Below the pieces are notes generated by a model. The model was given only the letters and a program-made list of their open reading frames with translations, ran no database searches and was not told the origin of the DNA. The position numbers were made by a program, and so were the translations under genes. Shown in pieces: positions 11,196-24,444 of a stretch of 64,000 bases of DNA. Numbering within the stretch: position 1 is the stretch's first letter; each line of letters begins with the position of its first letter. Source of the stretch: Brachionus koreanus (lineage: Eukaryota > Rotifera > Eurotatoria > Ploima > Brachionidae); the NCBI GenBank assembly GCA_016987375.1, contig PJRA01000453.1:147069-211068 (forward strand). The letters are read 5' to 3'.

Positions 11196-14100
11196 TTATA
11201 AAACAATTTCTTTATTTTGATAGATGGGATCAAAGCTAAAAAATCTATTAGTATTATTATTTTTTATCCAAACAATGTCATCCGGATTAGTCGAGGCTCT
11301 TGAATTGTTCAATACAAATTGATTATAAAAAGTATTGTTTATTGTTTCTCTATTTAGATATTTATCAGAATCGTTTTTAACTTTTTTATGCATACAACTT
11401 GAATTATTGTGCGGAATTATAAAGTCATCATCTTCAAAACTACTTGAATCATCTTCAAACTTATTGTTCAAAATTTCAGTTGTCTGATTGCATTTAAACG
11501 AAATTTTTTTAGACTTTTTATCCATTTTTTTTTCTATTTGACTTTTAGCTGTTTGATTATCGAACAAATATTCCAAATTGTATTTTTGTAAATACTTATC
11601 TTTGTTTTCGTTATCAAAATTCTCACAAATTTTGCGCATTAAAATTGGACTATCCAAAAGATAATCTTTTTGATCATTTTTTTGAATAAATTTGCAATTA
11701 TTGTCTGTTTCCAACGATGTCAGACAAATATTTGGACATGAAAGTTTGGCCCTGTTTTCTTTAAGCAACATCTTGGAAATTTTGAACCTAAGCCATCCGT
11801 GAGTTTTTTGGTCGCTTTCACCAGATTTACAAATCAATGTACTTTGACAATCATTGACTTTTATATCATTTTTCAAAGCATTCTTTTCGCAGTCAAAAAA
11901 TTTACAAAAAGTTAATAAATAAATAATAGAAATAATGAACAAAACAATTAGAACAATAAGCAAAAAAATGATTATTATAGTCAAAATAAACAATGGTAAA
12001 TTAGTGTTGACCAATACATGGCTAATAGTATTGAATTTTTTTTTCAAAAAATTTCCTTCTATTTGATCGAACAAATTCTTTTTACTTGATTCAACTAAAT
12101 AGAGACTTTTAAAATAGGCCTCTAGCTCTAAAGCTTGTGTACTCGTGGTATATTCACGGATCATGCTTAGAATTATGGTAAAATTTGTACTAAGCTGGTT
12201 GGTATTGTTTTTTATTTTAATTTCAATGAAACAAACAAATGGTGTTGCCAATACTGAGTTTAGATTTTTGAGACTGTTCAAGTCAGCGTTTAGTATACCG
12301 TTTGAAGCTGTTAAAACAAACAGTTCAATCTTGTCTATTTTAGACGGGAACAAAAATTCTGTTCTATTCTTCAAATTTTCAACTGAATCATAGCATTTAG
12401 TGTTTTCAATTTTAAAATTTATACTGTCAATTTTTCCATATTTTTGTGAAATTTTTTCTTTGACTTTTATTTTCAACAACTTTAAATATGTCTTGCTAGT
12501 GGACGATTCTTTGATTCTTAGTTTGTCTACCAAATGATTGTAATTAGTGCTTACAAAGAAAACTCTTTCATTTAGCATTTTGATTGATGAGTAATTTTCA
12601 TCACCCAGGTCGCCCAAAATAGACAGTTCATTGACAGCCGGCCTAAGTTCTTCTTCATTTAAAATCTCAATATCAATCCCAGCAATGTCTGAATTAGCAG
12701 TTCCAGTATTGAATTTGCTTGCTTCGATTACAATTAAATTAAATGAATATTTATTTTTTTTAAAAAAATTTTCATTTTTTTTTAATGAAATATTGACGTG
12801 TTTATAGTTTTCAGCAGGCTTTAATTTAAAAAAATCCGATATTTTCTCACTATGATCCCTGCTATCTATGCGAAAAATATACTTGGGATTTAAGTCCGGA
12901 TCTTTGATCGGAATACTAATGCTCTTATTCATGCCTCTTATAAATTCAAATTTAAAATGCTTTTTCTCGAACATTGGCGGGTTGTCATTCAAATCTTGAA
13001 CATTTATTTTAAATGCAATTACTGAGCTTATTCTTTTGTCATTTTTATTTTCAGCTTTAATAAAATATTTAAATAAATGACATATTTCTCTGTCTAGTGA
13101 TCTATTTAGCCTAATTATTCCATTTTGATCAATGCTTAAATACTTAAATAGACTCACAGAACACTGAAATATGCTCGATTTTTTAAAATAATTTGGTGAA
13201 TTGTGCTTTAAGTTTAAATTTGTAGGCAAAAATAAATCATAATTTAGGGCCATTTTGAGATCAAAATTTTCCGGTTTTAATCGGACCAAATCAATTGGAA
13301 ATAAATTGTTCTCATTTATATCAACTCTTAGACCTAGTCGACTAAACATGCTCATTTCTTCATCGTAATCATTCAATTCGTTTTCATTGGAAATAAAATT
13401 TTCATCCACTTCATCTTCGTCCAAAAAATGGCTATTCAAAATGTTTGCATTTAAAACAATCATTTTAAATGATTTAATTCCTGTTTGTCTATTTGTTAAG
13501 CCTTGATCGGATGCTTTTAAATCAATGTTAAATTTTTTGTACATATCAAAATTAAATTTTGTTCGAATTAAAAATTTCTTCTCTCTAAAGCCCCTATTGT
13601 AAGGGCTTAGGGCAGCTTCTATTGAATTTTTAATTGCATCACTGATATTCTTATTTGAAGAAAACTTTTCTAATTTTGAATCAATATCAAATAAATTTTG
13701 CAAAAAAATTGGATTCTCTTGTTCAAACTGGGTGCTAATTTCACACTCATCTATTTGACCATTTGGACCTGAGTCTGGATCATGTATGCTCACAATACCA
13801 ATAGTTGTGTTAGCTTGAATTGATGTTGGCAAAAATACTACATCTTCTTTTTTAAATATATTCTCATTAAAATTATATATTGTCTCAAATTTGGGCTCTA
13901 TTAAACCCGGAATAACAAAAAAATTAACTCTTATCTCCGGCTTGTGATTGTTAACATCTTTTACTTGTATATTGATTAGACAAAAATTTGATTTTTGATT
14001 AGAGCCATGGTCAAATGCTTTTATTTGCAGTGTCCAATTTTTTTTATCAGATATTAGTTTATTTTTTAAATACAAAACACCACTTGTTTGATTAAGAGAG

Positions 14101-15146
14101 AAAAAATTTCTCATTTGATCGCTTATAGAAGCGATTTCAAAGCTGACTCTACCATTGGGACCCTGGTCCAAGTCAGTTGCTTCGACTCGGATCAGTTCTG
14201 TGCCTGGAGATAAGCCTTCGTCAAATTCCAAGTTGTACATTGGTATTTTGAACACAGGCGAATTGTCATTTATATCTATAACATTAATTATTATTCTCAA
14301 TAGAGCAGTATTTGCCTCATTTATATTGATGCGATCATAAGCAATTAGTTCCAAGGTAATACTTTGATAGAGCTCGCGGTCTAGTGCTCTATTCGAGTAC
14401 AGAAACAATAGATCTTGTTTGATAACTACTTGAAAATCAAAATTGAAATTGTCCATTTTAAATTGATTATTGTTTCTAGTGTAGTTTACTTCAATTATTT
14501 TTATTCTATAATAAATTTGAGATTTGTCTGAACAATCGTTATCATTTGGCACTGTACCAATTAATAGCTCAATTGGACTAAATTCTTCATTTACATTAAA
14601 AAAAATAGGATTCTTTTGGCTAAATATTGGATGAAATTCGTTGATGTCATGTATGACAAGATCAAACGATACATGATAAATCAAATTAACTCTATTTTCG
14701 ATGAGTTTGTTGGCTCTTATTTTGAAGTTCAGACTACATCCTTCCTGCAAAGTTTTGTTTAAATAAACCTCATTGTTAATATTCTTATTCTGACACAGAT
14801 TGTGATAGCAAAAATGCTCTAAATCAATTGATTTTGATGTTCGAATTATCCCCGAATATTCATCTAGGATAAAGTACTCTTTGAGTGAGACCAATTTCAA
14901 TATGCTGGTGCCCATATTTTGATCCTCTAAAAAACTGAAAAATATTTGAGCATTTTCGTAGTCAATTTCGTTCAGATCAATTATTTTTTCTTTTAAATCA
15001 ATAATTTTTTGTCCGATTTCTAAATTTTCATCAATTTGAATAGGTGACAATTTTTTGAATAGTATCCGAGGATTGTTTTCTTTCATTTGAATTGTCGTAC
15101 ACATCAGACTAAATAGAACTGTGTAGATCAAAATGATTGAATGCAT
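11196..15146 (-). CDS. Protocadherin-like single-pass adhesion receptor (intronless)
   Basis: This single ORF encodes 1316 residues. A signal peptide (about 1-20) is followed by cadherin repeats and a hydrophobic transmembrane helix at about 1050-1080. The cytoplasmic tail is about 236 residues. Calcium-binding linkers are clear: DINEFHPIF (~167), DINDNSPVF (~291), DVNNHKPEI (~397) and DLNDNPPMF (~718). So are the DRE elements ALDREL and SLDREI and the DLDQGPNG and DPDSGPNG motifs. I count about six recognisable EC repeats; the membrane-proximal 300 residues are diverged. The architecture (no laminin-G or EGF modules) suggests a protocadherin mediating calcium-dependent homophilic adhesion. 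The tail shows no conserved motif I recognise; it is Lys/Asn rich with an acidic patch. The ATG precedes the signal peptide directly. Exact orthology is not determined. Confidence 0.9.
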   Translation of the reverse strand: MHSIILIYTVLFSLMCTTIQMKENNPRILFKKLSPIQIDENLEIGQKIIDLKEKIIDLNEIDYENAQIFFSFLEDQNMGTSILKLVSLKEYFILDEYSGIIRTSKSIDLEHFCYHNLCQNKNINNEVYLNKTLQEGCSLNFKIRANKLIENRVNLIYHVSFDLVIHDINEFHPIFSQKNPIFFNVNEEFSPIELLIGTVPNDNDCSDKSQIYYRIKIIEVNYTRNNNQFKMDNFNFDFQVVIKQDLLFLYSNRALDRELYQSITLELIAYDRININEANTALLRIIINVIDINDNSPVFKIPMYNLEFDEGLSPGTELIRVEATDLDQGPNGRVSFEIASISDQMRNFFSLNQTSGVLYLKNKLISDKKNWTLQIKAFDHGSNQKSNFCLINIQVKDVNNHKPEIRVNFFVIPGLIEPKFETIYNFNENIFKKEDVVFLPTSIQANTTIGIVSIHDPDSGPNGQIDECEISTQFEQENPIFLQNLFDIDSKLEKFSSNKNISDAIKNSIEAALSPYNRGFREKKFLIRTKFNFDMYKKFNIDLKASDQGLTNRQTGIKSFKMIVLNANILNSHFLDEDEVDENFISNENELNDYDEEMSMFSRLGLRVDINENNLFPIDLVRLKPENFDLKMALNYDLFLPTNLNLKHNSPNYFKKSSIFQCSVSLFKYLSIDQNGIIRLNRSLDREICHLFKYFIKAENKNDKRISSVIAFKINVQDLNDNPPMFEKKHFKFEFIRGMNKSISIPIKDPDLNPKYIFRIDSRDHSEKISDFFKLKPAENYKHVNISLKKNENFFKKNKYSFNLIVIEASKFNTGTANSDIAGIDIEILNEEELRPAVNELSILGDLGDENYSSIKMLNERVFFVSTNYNHLVDKLRIKESSTSKTYLKLLKIKVKEKISQKYGKIDSINFKIENTKCYDSVENLKNRTEFLFPSKIDKIELFVLTASNGILNADLNSLKNLNSVLATPFVCFIEIKIKNNTNQLSTNFTIILSMIREYTTSTQALELEAYFKSLYLVESSKKNLFDQIEGNFLKKKFNTISHVLVNTNLPLFILTIIIIFLLIVLIVLFIISIIYLLTFCKFFDCEKNALKNDIKVNDCQSTLICKSGESDQKTHGWLRFKISKMLLKENRAKLSCPNICLTSLETDNNCKFIQKNDQKDYLLDSPILMRKICENFDNENKDKYLQKYNLEYLFDNQTAKSQIEKKMDKKSKKISFKCNQTTEILNNKFEDDSSSFEDDDFIIPHNNSSCMHKKVKNDSDKYLNRETINNTFYNQFVLNNSRASTNPDDIVWIKNNNTNRFFSFDPIYQNKEIVL

Positions 15147-17177
15147 TTTTTTTTCTATTTCATTTTAAAACACACTTTTTCTATCTAAATTTAATTCAAA
15201 AAAATAAAATAAAATAAAAAAATTTTAAGCTTAAAATCATCAAAAATTAGAATCGAATCTAAAGTTTAGCCAACAGTTGTTTAATTAATTAAAGTAGTAA
15301 TTTTAATTAGAATTTTTTATTAGAAAACTGCCAAAAAAAATTAAACCAAATCGTTTATTTCAAGTCATATAAATACATCTATAGTTATGTTATGGAAACA
15401 TTTCAAATGCCTTATCTTAATCATTATTTTTTAATTGATTAATTTGAATTATGAAGAGTGATAAGGTTGCACAATTTTTTTTTCAAAATGAATACTGGTG
15501 CCTAGAAAATGAAATTTATAATTTAACAAAAGCCGCGGAAAAAAAAATTCCATTTTAAATAGCTTTGGGTCTGACTTAAAAATAGCCAATATTTCTTTGG
15601 AGACTTGTTTATACATAATTGAGATTAGAGGAAATTCTGATGACAATAATTAAATTACAAATTGTAAATCGAGCCGTGAAATTACATGAATATAAAAATA
15701 AAAATTGGCCCAAATTTATTATTATTTTCTAAGCTGATCATATTGAAAATTCTATTTCAATTATTCTCTTTTTTTTGCGTTTCTATCATTCAATTAAACA
15801 AATCCTAATTAAAAGCTAAAGGGTTACTTTTAGCCAAGCATTATTCTTTGGCTTGAAAATCTGCCATAAATCCGCTATCAATATTTGCAACTTAAAAAAT
15901 AGCTTAGTAAATCAATTTTATCGATTGTATAAATATCTAAAAAGAAGTCTATTTTCGTATATTTGTTTTTTCATTTACAATTAAATCAAAAAATTATCTA
16001 ATCCTTGTCACAGGAAATTTCAAATTCTTTTTTTAGGCTTATAAACTTTATTTATTTTAATTTTTTTTTATTAAATAAAAAAGAAAATAGAACAGAATTT
16101 TCATGACATAGCTTGGTAACTCTTTGTTTAAAACTGAACAAAAATTTAAATATCAAATTATTTAAATTTCCCTAGAAAATGCAAAAAAGGTATTTAATTA
16201 AGTGGTTTTGAGAGAGCAAGAGTCGCCAAGCAGATTCCTTTGGGTAAAAAATTGAATTTTGCACTCATCTCTATGTTCTTAGAAAAAAAATATCCCAATA
16301 TCTTTACTTTTAGAGTGTTCAACTATTAATAATTATATCGACTCTAAATTAAATTATTTATTGAAATGCAACGAGCCGGTTGGCTCACTTTATCATTATT
16401 TGTGTGCTTCGCTATTTAGCTTACAGTTTTTTTAGGATGAATGATCTGATCGATTTTTTTCCCTAATCCGAAGCATGCTAATCGCCCAGAATGTTTTAGG
16501 CACGTTCGAATAAATATATTCAATTAGGAAAACATCAAAATTGTTCAATTCAATTTTTTTAAGTAAAAAATTCAAATCTAAATGACATGTATTGAGCTTT
16601 TTTTTTTCATTAATCTGTAAAGAAATCTAATTATTAATTATTGCACATTTATCCTAAATTATTTATAGGCTTTAGAAGAAAAATTAAATTTTAATTTTTT
16701 TGATTAACTCTTGTTGAAATTATTTTAGAAGTACTCTCTTAGTATCTTACCTAGGAAATTATTTTATCGAAAAGTCCTAAACAAAAAAAAAAATTTCAAT
16801 GATTGACAACTAGTCCATTTTATTTTTAAATATATTCCCAGGCGATTATTGCTAAACTAAACTAAACCTACATAAATTTTTTGATTGATTTTTTTTATTT
16901 TATTTCAAATGCATAAAACAATCAAAAAAGCTTTTTATTATTATTTTGTAAAACTAAAAGGTATATATTCCGATAAGAAAATTTATTAATTTTCCTTCTA
17001 CTTTAATTAAACATTCGAGTAATATGAAACTTTAAATTGGATTAGAAGAAGCTAGTAGACATGTGTCATTTAAATAAAATATATTCATTTAAAAAAAAAA
17101 AGATAAAATTTATCAAATTTAATTAAGAACTTGAATAAATCATTAAGGGAGCTAAATGCCGTACCGATAATACCCTG

Positions 17178-17199
17178 CGTGTGTGTGTTGTGTGTGTTT
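17178..17199. repeat. GT-rich simple repeat
   Basis: A short, slightly interrupted run of GT dinucleotides in the gene-poor interval. Confidence 0.85.
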
Positions 17200-20100
17200 A
17201 CTTAAAAATGGGGATTTGAATTTTAATAAAATAAAATATGGGTCTATGGCAAATTAAGTCTAATTTATTTAATTACCTTTTTTTTTCATTAACCGATTCC
17301 AAAAAAATTGGACTCGACGTTGTCAAATTACTTATGTGTTCATGATTTTTAAATAATATTTATATTTTTTTGTTTTTATTTAGAAAATTGCATAAAATTT
17401 CTTTTGTTCATTGAAAAAATAAAATTCTTTAACTCTAAGCTGTTTAAATTTTATGAATAAACTCTTTAAGCAACTAGCTTGAATGAAATTTTTTATGTTC
17501 TTGTTATATCAAAAAAAAAAAAATACCTAAGATGAAATCAAAGCATCGGATATCATGACTTGATATTGATTCTAAAATTACTCTAATTTAAACAAATGAT
17601 GAAACAATGATGTAAGTTCCTCAATTAGAAATTCCTTGAAGAACTAATCAAAATTTTAAACGTACATTACATAGTTAATTTTTTAATGTTTAATTAAAAT
17701 ATATAAAGACAGCTAAAATTTCTAAAATTGAATAGAATATATTCCATTAAAAAAAATAGACTATTGTAAAATTTTCCATTAATGCTTTTACAAAAAAGTT
17801 TTATAAACTAAAAAGGGCAACTTTTCCTATTATTTATTTTCGATTGATTTATTAATAGGAATCTGGCTCAGCTATTTCGATTCACCCCATACTTTATCAT
17901 ATAAAATTTGCAAAAATTTAATTAAAATTTCATTTATTTTATTGAATAATACAATCTAATTTAGTATAGGAAAACATATAAATCAATAAAAAGCTTAGAA
18001 CGGAAGAAACATTTTTTTGAGTAATAGCCTTTTGGGTTATTGTTTGTTTATCGATCTGAAAGTTGCTCTGGCTTTTGTTCAAATTAAAAATCAATCTGAA
18101 ATAAATTATACTTTGAATTAAATAAAAATCTTTGATTTGACAATTTAGTTTCTTTAACTAGTTTTTGCACTAAACAATCGGGACAAAAAGCTTTAAATTG
18201 ATTAATGCAAATAAAAAATCAAAATTTGGTCCGTAATTATTCAATGACAACATATTGCTTCAATTCTTGAAAAAAATATTTTAAGATAGTTATTCGAGAA
18301 ATGTTTTAGCAACTTAATAAATCAATCTTTTTTTTTTCAATATTAATCAAACTTTTTTAGACATAAAATTCTAAAAGATATTACATTAGCTGATAATGAA
18401 GACTTTATATTTTTGATCATAAAGGTATTTTGTAGAAATTTTTGTTTAAGTAAAATCAAATAAATTTAGATTAACAATTTATTTTTAATTAAAAGCGTGA
18501 TTTAATAAATCAAGTTATCAAAAATTTTCTTGAAATAAACAAAGTATTGTCGTCTTTGTTGCATAATACTTCCAATTTCATCAGAAATAGTTGGCAAAAT
18601 AAAGACAATGGCTTCAATGACAAGGGGTCACACTTAAACAAGCTTGTACTAAATTTAATATATAATTTAATCAATCAAAAGTAAAATCTTTTCTAAAATG
18701 CAAAATTTCATTTATAATAAATATTAATTGAAAAAATTATTCCATTCTTCAAATTGCTTTTCTATATTCTTTGGAAAAAATTTTGTTTTTTATTTAAGTT
18801 GTTCAACAATGCTTTAATTTGCTTCATATTAGTGGCTTATCTAATCAACCAAATGACAAAATTCAACATTTACATGTTCCAAAATTCTCTTTGGCTTTAT
18901 TTATTTGATAATAATTTTACATACTAATTATTTTTAAATGATTAATAAGCTTTATTGGACACATTTTCTTCTACTTATTTGAAATGTTAAATTTGATGAA
19001 AAATTAATTCAAATTATACGGTTCCCTAATGAAATTAAAAAAAAAAACTAAAAAATATTCTAATCGATTTACATATTGAATTTTACATACAAATCGAGTT
19101 TTATTGACACACTTTAATTATTCATTATCTATCAAATTATTTTTGAATGATATGTTACTTGAATTATTTGGATAGTTTTTTCCTAATTTTTATTGCTGTC
19201 TTATTATTTGAAAATACAGATAATACAGACAACTGCCAAATCAAACACTATTTTATTTATTTAATCTGTTGAAATTTGAATTTTTTTCCTAACAAAATTA
19301 CTGAGACTTGAAATAAAAAAAAATTAATTTTTGAAAATTTGAAAATTTTCAAAAATTAAAGAATAATTGTGACGAGTTTTTGCAGTAGGATTATTTTATT
19401 TAAAAATTATTCAATATCTTCTTTAGAGAAATATCTCGATTGTTGAAATTAGTATTAAGTGAAAGCAATTGAGAATTATTTTTTAGTTAACTTATAATCA
19501 TAGATTAGAATTAAGAATATTATGTTTTTTTATTTATCAGAAACATTTGTTTTTTAATTTGCTAACAAAACAAATTAAAAATAAATTATTATTCTTTTTA
19601 AGTTTGAGTAATTGTTTTAGTTGTTTTAAATTTTGCAACTATGATACTAAAAATTTAGACAGTGTTGCATTCTAAAATAATTGTTCGAAAGACTTAAATA
19701 ATTTAAATAAATGATTAATAAATTTTTAAGAAAAAATAGTTTAAGATGTCTTGACCATGTCTCATCGGCTTTGAACACGGCAGTAGCTCATTTTTCCAAA
19801 GTTAACTTTGCTGTTTGGATCAATTGAATTGTTTGTTTGAAAATAAAGCAATTTTCATCAATTAGTGTATCGAATTTCTTAAGATTTTCAATAAAAAAAA
19901 TGATGAAAAAATAAAAATCATTTTTTGTTAATCATAAAAGACTCATATCTCGCAATAAGCGATCTTTAAGAGATTTTAGAAGCTTAAAACCTTTTTTTTG
20001 TAATTATTTACCAAATTCGAAATAACAAATAAAACAGTTTTCAAGGTTAAATAAAAATTTTCATATAGTTTATCTTTTATCAATAAAGTAACTTGAAGCT

Positions 20101-23100
20101 AATTTGCTAAGCCTATGATTGAGCTTTTCAAATTTAGGCTAAATGCATTTAATTTGTATTAATGTGGTTTACTACTAGCAGTCTAATTTGGAACCATCAT
20201 TGGCTCAATTAGATAATTTTTTTTTGACTTTTGAGGCAAAATTTTGCTTATATTTAACCATAATCAAATAGAATTAAATCAGATTAATTTGATTGATTTT
20301 GGTCTTTTTTAAGCGACAAGTAGAGGAAACAAATATTTTCAAAAATTCATTTTAACATTTGTACAGAAATTGAATCAAGATTGAGAATTATTAAGTGAAC
20401 AAAAGTTTTATGTCTGAATAAATCGTTTTTATCATTTTAGATATTTTTTTTTCTATGAATAAAATAATTTATGAAATTACATTTTCTAATTATAAAAGAG
20501 ACTTAAGGGAATAATTACGTGGTTTCAAATTGATTTTTAAAATTAAAAAATTTCTTCATTTAGTCATAGAGCTTTATGCATTTCTTTATCCATTATTAAT
20601 TAATAAATATGGTTTTCCAAAATTTCGACTGCAAAGCCTTGAAAATTCAATCTTAATTTTAATTAAAGAAGATAACTTGAAATTGATGATTATTTTTTTT
20701 TTTTAAATTTTTTTCTTTAAAATTCTTGTTTAAAAAAAAAAATTCTAATTTAATTAAAACCAAAATGTTTAGATAAAATAAAAATCTAATTAAATAAATT
20801 ATTTTTGTTCATGTGGCGTCTATAAGTCAGTGTAATTAGAAATGACACGGTATTTTGTTCAATTTTTAAGTTGATTAGACTCACTGAACGAGGAATCTTA
20901 ATAATTTAAAGGAGCATTATGCAGAAGAGGTAGATTATAATGCATGTTCTCGTTCAACTCCTTGAGGACCATAAATTAGACTTAAACCAAAAGTTTATCA
21001 ATACTCTTAATATGTTTTATTTTTAGCATTTTTTGCATGCAAAATGTATTTTATCTAGGTAATAACCAAAAATCCAGAATATGTTTGAATTATACTCAAT
21101 GTGATGATACCATATTTACTTATCTTTTTTTTGAATCGAAATTAACCAAAAAAAAGAATATTAAATTTCGCACAAAGTGGTGAGGGAGGTTCTAATATAA
21201 GAAATTTTCAAGACTAAATTTTACTTAAATCTTTGCTAATATTTGGTTTTTGTTAAGAAAAATTAGAAATAAACACCTAGAATCTAATAATTTTAGAGAA
21301 ATGTTGGTTAACAGATGTTAGTTCTTAAACAAAGAAACAAGTTTAAGACCATTTTTAACATTATTATAGCAAACTGTAAGCAATACATACAAATAAAAAC
21401 AGCTTAAAATTAGTCTTTACATCTTTATAATTAATTGTTCAAGGAACTCAAATTTCAATGCTTTTTTTTTTACATAGTTGTAGGAGTTTTTTTTGTCTAT
21501 AATTGTTTGTATAAAAACCCGATTATCTGCCAAAAACAAAAAGATAATCTTTTTTTTTGTATCAACACCTTAAATAGGCTTTTTTCAATTTATATTTTCT
21601 AATAAATAATTATATGCATTGACTTCATAAATAAAGATTTTTTAAGCTCAAAGATAGGCCTACGATTTACGCTCTATTAAAAATAATTAAAAGAATATTT
21701 TCTTTTTATTTACGAACAATCTTTAAGCTTTTTATGTTCCTGTTTATTTAAGGAAAAGAAAGCACAATCAAAAATTTTCTCTAAAATAAAAATTTAAAAG
21801 CAAAAATCAATATTATCTTATTCAAGTTATGCAATTTTTTTTTTAAATTCATTTAAATAATTTTCATTCACATTTCAAAATATCAGGTGCAGAACAAAGA
21901 TTAGATTAAGCATGGCATTTATTTGTGGATAGTTGGTTCGTTTGATTATTGCTCGACTAACCAAAAAATTCAATTCAATATTTTTACACTAAGATGGCCG
22001 GAAATTTGCTTTTAAGCTAACTAAATTTGATAAATTTGCTGACATGTTAAAAAATAAATATATAAATAAACCTGTTCATTATTTTTTTTTGTTAGCACTC
22101 GAGCAATTTGTTCAATCAGATAGATAATTTTGTTTATCAAACAAGAACAAGTTTGTCTTAATTTTTTAACACTCTAGCACAAAATGGAACAAAAAAAATT
22201 GCCTAAGAAAGCTTAAATTGCTTGGCATTCATCTAGCTGGGGTCCTAAATTTTTTCTTTCAAATATTTGCCTAGATAATTAAAAATTAGTTTTTTTTTTG
22301 TTAAAGATAGCTTTGTTAAACAAACAGTTTAGTTTTTTTGTTTTTTTCTCAGCAACTTCTATCTAAAGAACAAAGTCTGCCTTTAAAGTTATTAAATTTC
22401 AAATCAATTTTCTCTACAGATATTCATTTAAATCGACAAAAACAACAACTTAAATGCGTTTAATAATTATTTTTTAATTTCAAATAAGTATTATTTAGTT
22501 TATTATCTAATGGACAAAATTCTAAGTAATCTCAAGTATTATAATTGATAAATTTTGTTTCATATTGCTTAAAAGCAATAAAAGCCTAATTTTGTCAATT
22601 AATTCAAAAACGTGCCCATTTTGTTCAGGCGTCTTGAGTTTTTGAATGAAATGAACACTTCATTTTTAAAGTTTAGGAAAAATCAAATTAAAATAATGAT
22701 TAATAATCAACATCCGTATTTTAAGAAGAATTTGGTTATAATTCGATTATTAATAGAAGCACAAAATTTATTGGCTTTTTTCTCTTAATAGAAAATGTTG
22801 TATTGCTTTTTTTTTGATGGGATAATTCATGCAATGCTCTTCTTTCATTCATGGTTTTTGCTTCTCAAATTCTAAAATTAATCTAAAATTTGCTCTTTTC
22901 AATAAAATATTTGAAACAATTGATATTGAAATATGTATCAAAAATATATATTTCATTTCTTATACACCAGTACTATTCGTTATTTTCTTGATATTTTCTC
23001 TATAATTTATTTCTATTTTTTTATTCATCTTTTCATCATCGTTTTATAATCCATTTTAATGATTTATTTAGATTTAATGATGATTAATTTTTCAAAAAAA

Positions 23101-23768
23101 AAAATTATTTCATTAGACCTGAAAATTGGCTTAGTTCTAATACAAGCGAATGAACATCTAAAAATTATTTAATTTACCACCTATTTTAGACTTTTAAGGC
23201 CATTAACATTAGCTTTCTTAAACAACACGTGACTTCTATGTAATTTCTAGAATTTAGAAAAAATTTTGTTTCTTTTTTTAGAGTAAGTTAAATTCAATAT
23301 GCTCTAGAATAATATGGATGTGATTTTTTTCCTAAAATTAAATAATTTTTTTGCTGATTGTCATCCTCTTATATCTATGATAGATATTCTTTTCTTTTTA
23401 ATAATACAAGTTATTTATTTATTAGACATTTCAGATTTAGCTAGATTTAGCTTATGTCACTAGAATTTTTGTTACTTGATGAAAAAAAATCCAGAGAAAA
23501 AATTTTAACTTAAAGTCTCATGATGAGAATAATAGTTATAGGAAAGCGGAATTAGAAAATAAGATACAGAAAAGAAATAATAAGAAAAAAATAATTGTGT
23601 AAAAACATCTTTTATGTAGAAGGTCATTAAATATATTTTAAAAATTAAAGTATAAGTACTAGATTCAAATTTCTATTTAATTTGACTTATTTTATTTGTT
23701 GCTAATTTTTTTCAAGTGTTTTTAAAGAAATTTAAAATTTTTGGCATTAGTCTTTTGTGATGCATAGC

Positions 23769-23907
23769 GTAATGTTTACATTAATACCTTTTGGTCCGTC
23801 TGTTCGATCTATTCGTTTTTACTTGACATGGAGCATAAATAAACGCTATAAAACGTCTAACGAATAGATCGAAAAGACGGACCAAAAAGTATTAATGTAA
23901 AGATTAC
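23769..23907. repeat. Long near-perfect inverted repeat (hairpin)
   Basis: Arms 23769-23817 and 23859-23907 (49 bases each) pair with only about four mismatches across a 41-base loop. Each arm contains ttggtccgtc or its complement, the most GC-rich stretch nearby. It could be a foldback MITE or a structured RNA precursor. No transposase or target duplication is evident. Confidence 0.85.
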
Positions 23908-24444
23908 ACGTAAATTAATTGAATTTTTAGCCAATTTATTAAAGACACTTTTTTTGGCCATTAGTATCTTGAATAAATTGGTTTCATTTAACAAAAAAGG
24001 TGCTTGCTGAAATCGGGCTTTATTCAACACCTTTATTATGTGCATTTATTATCAAAAATGTAAGGAAGACCTTTGGAAAATTAGCCTCAACTAGTCGTAG
24101 AATGATAAAAATTTTCTTCATTTAATTATTAAAGCAAACCGTTTTCTCAAATGCATTCATAAAAAGTTTAAATTCCTATTTAACCCCTAAGGTATCTATT
24201 CTAGATTATTGTGAATAAGCATAATTTTCAATAACGCAAAATTATTAAGATTTTTGCTAGATATTATGAGGATATTAAGACTAGTGCTCTTTAGATTTTA
24301 AACAATTCAACGAGCTTTTTTTTATATTAATTTTTTAAATAAATTAGATTTGTTTTTTTTTTTGATTTGAATAGATTTGGACGGAATAAATGGGATATGT
24401 GATTAAATTGAGCTTTTTGAGGCAATTTAAAATTTTTGACTAAA

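Larger units (their letters stand above)
15147..24444. other. Large gene-poor interval between divergent protocadherin and Kv2 genes
   Basis: About 9.3 kb of very AT-rich DNA. I find no ORF with coding character; the few 60-residue ORFs are low-complexity chance frames. Visible structure is limited to a GT-rich simple repeat at 17178-17199 and a strong hairpin at 23769-23907. Since the flanking genes point away from each other, both promoters and upstream regulatory DNA or 5' UTR exons must lie here, but none can be located by eye. Confidence 0.55.

Noticed and set aside
15449..15646. 65-codon minus-strand ORF
   Set aside because: Low-complexity, no recognisable motif, no gene context; consistent with chance in AT-rich DNA.
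23857..24045. 62-codon minus-strand ORF overlapping the hairpin
   Set aside because: No similarity recognised and it partly consists of one hairpin arm.
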